Source of the DNA: Streptomyces tardus
GTDB lineage: Bacteria; Actinomycetota; Actinomycetes; Streptomycetales; Streptomycetaceae
Length of the DNA: 64,000 bases
Direction of reading: 5' to 3'
Assembly (NCBI RefSeq): GCF_018101125.2
Contig: NZ_JAELVF020000001.1
Span: 2,546,147 to 2,610,146, forward strand
Shown: positions 57,688 to 64,000 of the stretch, piece after piece
Layout: the number at the start of each line of letters is the position of its first letter
Numbering within the stretch: the first letter of the stretch is position 1
Notes under the pieces: model-generated
What the model was told of the DNA's origin: nothing
The model's input: only the letters and a program-made list of their open reading frames with translations
Databases searched by the model: none
Position numbers and translations under genes: made by a program

Positions 57688-58206
57688 ATGCCAGAAGCCA
57701 TAACCGCGCTCCATGTCCGCAGGGCCCGTACGACCGACGTGCGCGCCGTACGCCGCCTCATCGATGTCTACGCCGGTGATCGCATCCTGATGGACAAAGC
57801 GACGGTGACGCTTTACGAGGACATCCAGGAGTTCTGGGTCGCGGAGCGGGACAGCGACGGTGAAGTGGTCGGTTGCGGCGCACTCCATGTGATGTGGGAA
57901 GACCTCGCCGAGGTGCGCACCCTGGCCGTGGATCCGGCACTCAAAGGAACAGGAGTGGGTCACCGGCTTCTGGGGAAGCTGGTCGAGACCGCACGGGGGC
58001 TCGGAGTCAGCCGAATTTTCTGTCTGACGTTCGAGGTCCCCTTCTTCGCGAAGCACGGTTTCACCGAGATCGGTGACGCTCCGGTGGACGTCGACGTGTA
58101 CAGCGAGCTGCTGCGATCGTACGACGAAGGGGTCGCCGAGTTCCTCGGCCTGGAGCGGGTGAAGCCCAACACCCTGGGCAACAGCAGGATGCTTCTGCAC
58201 CTTTGA
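57688..58206 (+). CDS. GNAT N-acetyltransferase, ArgA-like
   Basis: 172 residues: VRRARTTDVRAVRRLIDVYAGDRILMDKATVTLYEDIQEFWVAERDSDGEVVGCGALHVMWEDLAEVRTLAVDPALKGTGVGHRLL (cited in parts) matches the short amino-acid N-acetyltransferase type; V(D)PALKGTGVGHRL is the acetyl-CoA loop. Resembles the mycobacterial L-glutamate/glutamine N-acetyltransferase (Rv2747-like, from memory), so a role in arginine synthesis is likely. ATG 57688 is 6 nt after TAGCGT (leaderless pattern). Confidence 0.87.
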   Translation: MPEAITALHVRRARTTDVRAVRRLIDVYAGDRILMDKATVTLYEDIQEFWVAERDSDGEVVGCGALHVMWEDLAEVRTLAVDPALKGTGVGHRLLGKLVETARGLGVSRIFCLTFEVPFFAKHGFTEIGDAPVDVDVYSELLRSYDEGVAEFLGLERVKPNTLGNSRMLLHL

Positions 58207-58408
58207 TACGGGCATTGCCACTCCCCGGATCGCCGTGGACTATGTCCGAAAGGTCCACTCGCTGCCCAGCCCCGGATCGGGTCAAGCCCTCCCGAGGGTT
58301 TGAATTTCCACGAGAAAAGGGGTTTGCTGTCGTCGTCAATATCGGTAATCGGTTATGTCGGCCTGTCATCCAGAACGGGGCGGCGACGCAGCGAATGGGA
58401 GTAAGCCG

Positions 58409-58747
58409 GTGGCACAGAAGGTTCAGGTTCTTCTCGTTGACGACATCGACGGTGGCGAAGCCGATGAGACGGTCACGTTCGCACTGGACGGCAAGTCCTA
58501 TGAGATCGACCTCAACGCCGACAACGCGAGCAAGCTGCGGGATGCGCTCGAAGACTTCGTGAAGGCGGGTCGTCGTACCGGCCGCTCGTCCGGGGGCCGC
58601 GGTAAGTCCGGTCGTACCGCTGCCGCTTCCGCGGGCGGCGATACCCCGAAGATTCGCGCATGGGCCAAGGAGAACGGCTACGACGTCAATGAGCGCGGCC
58701 GTATTCCCACGAACATCCAGGAGGCCTACCGGAAGGCCAACGGCTGA
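58409..58747 (+). CDS. lsr2: Lsr2 nucleoid-associated protein
   Basis: 112 residues: AQKVQVLLVDDIDGGEADETVTFALDGKSYEIDLNADNASKLRDALEDFV is the dimerisation domain; a basic Ser/Gly/Arg linker follows; the DNA-binding end is PKIRAWAKENGYDVNERGRIPTNIQEAYRKANG with the RGR minor-groove hook. H-NS-like silencer of AT-rich foreign DNA. GTG 58409 has GGGAG 7 nt upstream. Upstream of clpC as in other Streptomyces. Confidence 0.95.
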   Translation: MAQKVQVLLVDDIDGGEADETVTFALDGKSYEIDLNADNASKLRDALEDFVKAGRRTGRSSGGRGKSGRTAAASAGGDTPKIRAWAKENGYDVNERGRIPTNIQEAYRKANG

Positions 58748-59547
58748 CTTCGGTACGCCTCGGGACCGGCTGCGGTGGCATTGTGCTACCGAAGCACTAC
58801 CGGTCTTCTCGCAGGAAAATCCGCCACCTCCGTGAGGGTGGGGCTCCCGCTTATCCGACTCCGGGAAGCCGATTCGGCACTGTTCGCAGTGGACGGGGCG
58901 AATCGGCCGGCTTCCCGGGGGCCGGATTTCTCTCGCGCCGCCCGGTGAGGGACGCAGTCGGGTGCCGCCCGGCGCGACGTCGGCGGACTCGAAGCACTTG
59001 ATGTCCGATATGTGAATATTGGCGGCTTCTCGGGGTTCCCGGGCCGCATTCCCGGTCGTTCACCCAGGGTTTCTGCTCTCCCTGCTTTTGTGACTGAGCG
59101 TGATGCTGAATCTCCCGGGTCGGTGCAGGCCTTGTTCGCCAGGAGCGGAGGCCCTCGGGTCCGGTCCTGTGTGCACATCCCGCGCGCCGGGGGGAAAGCT
59201 GCTCGTGAGGGCGGTGCCGGGGGCAGTGGTGCCGCGGCGCGAACGACCGGTGCGGAGGCCGACGTTCGCGCTCGGCGTACTCAAAGGAGTCTGATCCGCC
59301 TGGCCTGCGGGAACATCGTCTCGCACCATCGGGTTGGAACTGTTGTCGTCCGTTCGGGACAGCGGTTCAGAACCGGTGGACGTCGGCTCGTGCGAGGAAG
59401 GGTTCGCAAGCCCTCCGGCGGAGACGGCGGTATCCGGACGGGTGTCGGCAGTTGGAATGAGCGGTCCCCGCTTGCGGGACTAAGCTGCGGAAGGACAGAG
59501 AGGGGAGCGTCCCCTAGCTGACTGACCGCTCTGAGGAGCGATTAACG
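58748..59547. other. 800-bp region between lsr2 and clpC
   Basis: No supported gene (the open frame 59012-59521 has poor codon bias and no homology I recognise). It contains a large imperfect inverted repeat at 58861-58929 and the long 5' leader/promoter region of clpC. CGCGCTCGGCG near 59269 is reminiscent of ClgR-type CGC-N5-GCG sites but does not match well. Confidence 0.5.
58861..58929. terminator. Imperfect long inverted repeat after lsr2
   Basis: CCGGGAAGCCGATTCG (58861-58876) pairs with CGAATCGGCCGGCTTCCCGG (58910-58929), with a 4-nt bulge. Could be the lsr2 terminator or a structured RNA element. Confidence 0.45.
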
Positions 59548-62070
59548 ATGTTCGAGAGGTTCACCGACCGCGCGCGGCGGGTTGTCGTCCTGGCTCAGGA
59601 AGAAGCCCGGATGCTCAACCACAACTACATCGGCACCGAGCACATCCTCCTGGGCCTGATCCACGAGGGTGAGGGTGTCGCCGCTAAGGCCCTGGAGAGC
59701 CTCGGGATCTCGCTTGAGGCTGTCCGCCAGCAGGTGGAGGAGATCATCGGCCAGGGCCAGCAGGCCCCGTCCGGCCACATCCCCTTCACCCCCCGTGCCA
59801 AGAAGGTCCTGGAGCTCTCGCTCCGCGAGGCCCTTCAGCTCGGCCACAACTACATCGGCACCGAGCACATCCTGCTCGGCCTGATTCGCGAGGGCGAGGG
59901 CGTCGCGGCCCAGGTCCTGGTGAAGCTGGGCGCCGATCTGAACAGGGTGCGGCAGCAGGTCATCCAGCTGCTCTCCGGGTACTCGGGCGGCAAGGAGACA
60001 GCCGCCGCCGGTGGTCCCGCGGAGGGCACGCCCTCCACCTCCCTCGTGCTCGACCAGTTCGGCCGCAACCTCACCCAGGCCGCCCGCGAATCCAAGCTCG
60101 ACCCGGTCATCGGGCGCGAGAAGGAAATCGAGCGGGTCATGCAGGTGCTGTCGCGCCGCACGAAGAACAACCCGGTGCTCATCGGCGAGCCCGGCGTCGG
60201 CAAGACGGCGGTCGTCGAGGGCCTGGCCCAGTCCATCGTCAAGGGCGAGGTGCCCGAGACCCTCAAGGACAAGCACCTCTACACCCTCGACCTCGGTGCG
60301 CTGGTGGCCGGTTCCCGCTACCGCGGTGACTTCGAGGAGCGCCTGAAGAAGGTGCTCAAGGAGATCCGCACCCGCGGCGACATCATCCTGTTCATCGACG
60401 AGCTGCACACGCTGGTCGGTGCGGGTGCCGCCGAGGGCGCGATCGACGCCGCCAGCATCCTCAAGCCGATGCTGGCCCGCGGTGAGCTCCAGACCATCGG
60501 TGCCACCACGCTCGACGAGTACCGCAAGTACCTCGAGAAGGACGCGGCGCTGGAGCGTCGTTTCCAGCCCATCCAGGTCGCCGAGCCCTCGCTCTCGCAC
60601 ACCATCGAGATCCTCAAGGGCCTGCGCGACCGGTACGAGGCCCACCACCGGGTCTCCATCACCGACTCCGCCCTCGTCGGCGCCGCGACGCTGGCCGACC
60701 GGTACATCTCGGACCGCTTCCTGCCGGACAAGGCGATCGACCTGATCGACGAGGCCGGCTCCCGGATGCGCATCCGCCGGATGACCGCGCCGCCGGACCT
60801 GCGCGAGTTCGACGAGAAGATCGCGAACGTGCGTCGGGAGAAGGAGTCCGCGATCGATGCGCAGGACTTCGAGAAGGCCGCGTCCCTGCGCGACACCGAG
60901 AAGCAGCTCCTCGGCCAGAAGGCCACCCGGGAGAAGGAGTGGAAGGCCGGCGACATGGACGTCGTCGCCGAGGTGGACGAGGAGCTGATCGCCGAGGTCC
61001 TCGCCGCCTCCACCGGCATCCCGGTCTTCAAGCTGACCGAGGAGGAGTCCTCCCGGCTGCTGCGCATGGAGGACGAGCTGCACAAGCGCGTCATCGGCCA
61101 GCAGGACGCCATCAAGGCGCTCTCGCAGGCGATTCGGCGTACGCGTGCCGGTCTCAAGGACCCGAAGCGGCCCGGCGGTTCGTTCATCTTCGCCGGCCCG
61201 TCCGGTGTGGGTAAGACGGAGCTGTCCAAGACGCTCGCCGAGTTCCTCTTCGGCGACGAGGACGCGCTGATCTCGCTCGACATGTCCGAGTTCAGCGAGA
61301 AGCACACCGTCTCGCGGCTGTTCGGTTCGCCTCCCGGCTACGTCGGATACGAGGAGGGCGGCCAGCTGACCGAGAAGGTCCGCCGCAAGCCGTTCTCCGT
61401 CGTGCTCTTCGACGAGGTCGAGAAGGCCCACCCGGACATCTTCAACTCGCTGCTGCAGATCCTGGAGGACGGTCGGCTGACCGACTCCCAGGGCCGGGTC
61501 GTGGACTTCAAGAACACCGTCATCATCATGACGACGAACCTCGGCACCCGGGACATCTCCAAGGGCTTCAACCTCGGCTTCGCCGCACAGAGCGACGTCA
61601 AGGCCGGCTACGACCGGATGAAGGCCAAGGTCAACGAGGAGCTGAAGCAGCACTTCCGGCCGGAGTTCCTCAACCGTGTCGACGACACCGTCGTCTTCCA
61701 CCAGCTGACGCAGGCCGACATCATCCAGATCGTCGACCTGATGATCGCGCAGGTGGACGAGCGGCTGAAGGACCGGGACATGGGCCTGGAGCTCAGCGGT
61801 GAGGCCAAGCAGCTGCTCGCCAAGCGCGGGTACGACCCGGTCATGGGCGCCCGTCCGCTGCGCCGCACGATCCAGCGCGAGATCGAGGACACGCTCTCGG
61901 AGAAGATCCTCTTCGGCGAGCTGCGTCCCGGCCACATCGTGGTCGTGGAGGTCGAGGGCGAGGGCGAGCAGGCCAAGTTCACCTTCCGCGGTGAGGAGAA
62001 GGCGGCCCTGCCGGACGTACCGCCCATCGAGGCGGCCGGTGGCGGTCCCAACCTGACCAAGGACAGCTGA
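59548..62070 (+). CDS. clpC: ATP-dependent Clp protease ATP-binding subunit ClpC
   Basis: 840 residues, typical ClpC length. Two Clp_N repeats ([33 protein letters not shown] twice in variant form), first AAA with Walker A GEPGVGKT at residue 213 and [15 protein letters not shown], a UVR-type middle segment ([31 protein letters not shown]), second AAA with GPSGVGKT at 550 and a C-terminal D2-small domain. Unfolds substrates for ClpP. ATG 59548 has GAGGAG about 10 nt upstream. A strong terminator follows. Confidence 0.97.
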   Translation: MFERFTDRARRVVVLAQEEARMLNHNYIGTEHILLGLIHEGEGVAAKALESLGISLEAVRQQVEEIIGQGQQAPSGHIPFTPRAKKVLELSLREALQLGHNYIGTEHILLGLIREGEGVAAQVLVKLGADLNRVRQQVIQLLSGYSGGKETAAAGGPAEGTPSTSLVLDQFGRNLTQAARESKLDPVIGREKEIERVMQVLSRRTKNNPVLIGEPGVGKTAVVEGLAQSIVKGEVPETLKDKHLYTLDLGALVAGSRYRGDFEERLKKVLKEIRTRGDIILFIDELHTLVGAGAAEGAIDAASILKPMLARGELQTIGATTLDEYRKYLEKDAALERRFQPIQVAEPSLSHTIEILKGLRDRYEAHHRVSITDSALVGAATLADRYISDRFLPDKAIDLIDEAGSRMRIRRMTAPPDLREFDEKIANVRREKESAIDAQDFEKAASLRDTEKQLLGQKATREKEWKAGDMDVVAEVDEELIAEVLAASTGIPVFKLTEEESSRLLRMEDELHKRVIGQQDAIKALSQAIRRTRAGLKDPKRPGGSFIFAGPSGVGKTELSKTLAEFLFGDEDALISLDMSEFSEKHTVSRLFGSPPGYVGYEEGGQLTEKVRRKPFSVVLFDEVEKAHPDIFNSLLQILEDGRLTDSQGRVVDFKNTVIIMTTNLGTRDISKGFNLGFAAQSDVKAGYDRMKAKVNEELKQHFRPEFLNRVDDTVVFHQLTQADIIQIVDLMIAQVDERLKDRDMGLELSGEAKQLLAKRGYDPVMGARPLRRTIQREIEDTLSEKILFGELRPGHIVVVEVEGEGEQAKFTFRGEEKAALPDVPPIEAAGGGPNLTKDS

Positions 62071-62087
62071 GCCGACGCACAGCCGAC

Positions 62088-62126
62088 AGGCCGGCCCGGA
62101 CGCGCACCGCGTGTCCGGGCCGGCCT
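62088..62126 (+). terminator. clpC terminator
   Basis: AGGCCGGCCCGGAC (62088-62101) pairs with GTCCGGGCCGGCCT (62113-62126), 17 nt after the stop; followed by TCGTCG. Confidence 0.75.
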
Positions 62127-62344
62127 TCGTCGTGCGCGCGAGCGGCGCGGGCGGCGTCCCGCCACGGGTGAGCGAGCGCGAGCGGCGCGGACCGAGGCGT
62201 CACCGGTGGCGCGGGGCCGGTGCCTTCGGGGCCGGGAGCGTGCGGTGGCGAGCGGGGCGGGGGTCGGGCGATGAGTTTCCGGCGGGTGCGGGGTCTGCCT
62301 GTGTGGACGCCCCGCAGGCGCCCGCGAGACTTCAGGAGGCGGCC

Positions 62345-62737
62345 ATGCTGTACATGATCCAGCTGCTCGACGACACCGAGACCTGGGAAGCGGAGATGTC
62401 CCGGCTCAGCGGTGACGACATGGGGCGGATGTTCGCCCACATGGAATCGGTCAACGACGAGTTGAAGGCCAACGGCGAATGGGTGGAGGCCCGGGGGCTG
62501 GGCGGCCCGAGCGCCGTGCTCAGCGTCTCCGCGACGCCCGGTGGCGCGCCCCGGGTGGCGGAGGGGCCGCAGAAGTCCACCGGCATGATCCTTTCCGGCT
62601 ACTGGATCGTCGATCTGGCGAGCCGGGAGCGGGCGGTGGAGCTGGCCGCCTGTGTCTCGGCCTGCCCCGGGCCGGGCGGAGAGCCGTACAACACGCCTGT
62701 GGAGCTTCATCAACTTCCGGACGAGCCCGAGCAGTAG
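62345..62737 (+). CDS. YciI / YCII-like protein
   Basis: 130 residues: MLYMIQLLDDTETWEAEMSRLSGDDM, GEWVEARGLGGPSAVLSVS, GMILSGYWIVDLASRERAVELAA match the DGPF/YCII-related family common in Streptomyces. AGGAGG at 62334-62339 fixes ATG 62345. Small ferredoxin-like fold; function unknown. Confidence 0.83.
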   Translation: MLYMIQLLDDTETWEAEMSRLSGDDMGRMFAHMESVNDELKANGEWVEARGLGGPSAVLSVSATPGGAPRVAEGPQKSTGMILSGYWIVDLASRERAVELAACVSACPGPGGEPYNTPVELHQLPDEPEQ

Positions 62738-63048
62738 GCCGGAGCGCGCGGCTGAAGGCGGCCGGGGCGGAGTTCCGTCAGGAGCCGCGGAAGCGCCCGT
62801 ACGGCGCCGAGGCGATCTCTGTCGACGACAGCGATACCCGCCGACTCGGGCGACCTCCGACGGAGAGCCGGACTTGGGCGAGCTCCGGCACGCGCGAGCC
62901 CGTCGCCCCGGCCGTGCGTACGAGGTGTGCGCGTACGAGGTGTGCGCGTACGAGGTGTGCGCGTACGAGGTGCGCGTACGGGGTGCGCGTACGGGGTGCG
63001 CGTACGAGGTGCGCGTACGGGGTGCGCGTACGGCCCGTGCGAGGCCGT
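62738..63048. other. Intergenic region with tandem repeats
   Basis: 311 bp between convergent genes. The right third is a tandem repeat array (62918-63033); nothing else is recognised. Confidence 0.6.
62918..63033. repeat. 15- and 13-bp tandem repeat array
   Basis: Three units of GTACGAGGTGTGCGC (15 bp) followed by five 13-bp units GTACGRGGTGCGC and a partial GTACGG. Each unit contains GTAC and alternating purine-pyrimidine GCGCGTAC. Confidence 0.9.
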
Positions 63049-64000
63049 TCACGGATGCTGCGGGGGAGCCTGGACGTCCGGCAGGGCGGCGCTGCCGTGC
63101 GGGGCGCTGCCGTGCGGGGTGGCGGGGAGCCGGAGGGTGGCGAGTGCGCCCGGTGTGAGGTTGCGGAAGACGAGGCGGGCGCCGAGCACCCGGGCCTGAC
63201 CCGCGGCGATGGTCAGGCCGAGGCCGTGCCCCTGCCCCGCCCGGTCGCTGGTGCCGGTGCGGAACCGGCTCGGTCCTTCTGCCAGCAGCTCCTCGGGGAA
63301 GCCCGGCCCGTGGTCGCGCACCCGCAGTACGCGTTCGGCCACCTCGATCCGCAGCGGCGGGAAACCGTGCCGGACGGCGTTGGCGATCAGATTGCCCAGG
63401 ATGCGCTCCAGCCGACGCGGGTCGGTGGTGACGTGCGCGTCCTGCTCGACGCGCACCTCGGCGTCGGGTGCCAGCGCCCGTACCCGCCGCGTCACGAACT
63501 CGCCGAGCGCGATCTCCTGGAGCTCCGCGCGCTCCGCGGCGCCGTCGAGCCGCGCCACCTCCAGCACGTCCTCCACCAGGGTCCGCAGCACCTCCGCACG
63601 GTCGCGCACCAGCTCGGCGGGGCGGCCCGCGGGCAGCAGCTGTGCTGCGGTGAGCAGCCCGGTGACGGGGGTGCGCAGCTCGTGCGCGATATCGGCGGTC
63701 ACCCGCCGTTCCGCCTCCAGCCGTGCCTGGAGTGCGTCGGCCATCTCGTCGACGGCGCGGGCCAGTTCGGCGATCTCGTCGCGCGGCCGTTCGCCGATGT
63801 ACTCCCGTACGCGGGCGTCGGAGTCGCCCTCGGCGACGCGTACGGCGGCGGTGGCCGCCCGGCGCAGGCGGCGGGAGAGGCGGCTGCCGATGAGCACGCC
63901 GAGCGCGGTGGAGCCCGCGACGACGGAGAGCGAGCCGAGGATCAGCGTTCTGGTCAGGTCGTCCAGGACGGAGTAGCGGTCGGTGAAGCGGGAGTGCAGC
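63049..64000 (-). CDS. Sensor histidine kinase (5' end outside window)
   Basis: At least 317 residues; open at base 64000. A membrane helix (LILGSLSVVAGSTALGVLIG), HAMP domain (RRLRRAATAAVRVAEGDSDARV, DEIAELARAVDEMADALQ), HisKA (RRVTADIAHELRTPVTGLLTAAQLL) and HATPase (ILGNLIANAVRHGFPPLRI, VRDHGPGFPEELL, GQGHGLGLTIAAGQARVLG). Resembles CseC-type envelope-stress kinases from its position near clpC/lsr2, but the sensing part is outside. Its regulator should lie to the right. Confidence 0.88.
   Translation of the reverse strand, partial: LHSRFTDRYSVLDDLTRTLILGSLSVVAGSTALGVLIGSRLSRRLRRAATAAVRVAEGDSDARVREYIGERPRDEIAELARAVDEMADALQARLEAERRVTADIAHELRTPVTGLLTAAQLLPAGRPAELVRDRAEVLRTLVEDVLEVARLDGAAERAELQEIALGEFVTRRVRALAPDAEVRVEQDAHVTTDPRRLERILGNLIANAVRHGFPPLRIEVAERVLRVRDHGPGFPEELLAEGPSRFRTGTSDRAGQGHGLGLTIAAGQARVLGARLVFRNLTPGALATLRLPATPHGSAPHGSAALPDVQAPPQHP

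Noticed and set aside
59012-59521. Open frame of 169 codons upstream of clpC
   Set aside because: Weak third-position bias, Arg/Gly/Ser-rich, no recognisable domain; probably leader DNA.
62918-63033. Possible CRISPR array
   Set aside because: Units are 13-15 bp with no spacers: simple tandem repeat.

Overview
The window is a high-GC actinobacterial chromosome segment, almost certainly Streptomyces or a close relative. Reasons: very GC-rich codon third positions; an Lsr2 nucleoid protein; a TipA-type thiopeptide-binding MerR regulator; a DUF397 / HATPase / XRE developmental-type cluster; an orphan nuoD; DUF3180 after the folate genes; and many genes without a Shine-Dalgarno whose start codon lies 6-7 nt after a TANNNT box (probable leaderless transcripts). 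No rRNA, tRNA, CRISPR array, insertion sequence or phage gene was recognised. The gene order reads as core chromosome rather than an island.

Layout. 1-3.5 kb: TetR regulator (cut by the window edge) divergent from an FAD-linked oxidase and a lipid kinase. 3.7-7.6 kb: small membrane protein, DUF3048 protein, gamma-glutamyltransferase. 7.8-10.2 kb: two divergent operons of zinc-free ribosomal protein paralogues (S14, L28 / L33, L31, COG0523 protein) around a Zur-like palindrome; the last gene is an in-frame fusion of a COG0523 (CobW-like) protein with ribosomal protein S18. 10.5-12.8 kb: DUF397, anti-sigma-type ATPase and XRE regulator with two copies of a shared operator-like element. 12.9-19.7 kb: aldehyde dehydrogenase, DinB protein, PadR-DUF427 fusion, SDR/TetR pair, LysE exporter, tipA. 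19.9-27 kb: DUF368, ThrE-like exporter, pyrophosphatase, PBP4-type peptidase, DUF2342 protein. 27.3-35.6 kb: tilS-hpt-ftsH-folE-folP-NTF2-folB-folK-DUF3180. 35.8-40.5 kb: ogt and a glycine-betaine type ABC importer (ATPase divergent from two permeases and a lipoprotein). 40.8-45.5 kb: coiled-coil membrane protein, orphan nuoD, two PH-domain membrane proteins. 45.5-49.6 kb: MidA-like methyltransferase followed by two truncated copies of its 5' end arranged as a perfect inverted repeat, then a NarL-type two-component system. 49.9-55.6 kb: DUF2520-panC-nadB-nadC-coaX (CoA and NAD precursor operon). 56-62.7 kb: hypothetical, small membrane protein, BlaI regulator, GNAT (ArgA-like), lsr2, clpC, YciI-like. 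63-64 kb: sensor kinase running off the right edge.

The two strongest unusual items are (i) the COG0523-S18 fusion, in which a probable zinc-starvation protein with a degenerate P-loop carries a zinc-free bS18 as its C-terminal domain, and (ii) a triplication with inverted middle copy at 46.4-47.4 kb. Its central junction coincides with a native 12-bp palindrome in the methyltransferase gene, as expected of a tandem-inversion-duplication or a fold-back assembly artefact. Short tandem repeats, mostly of 15-bp period, recur in several intergenic gaps.
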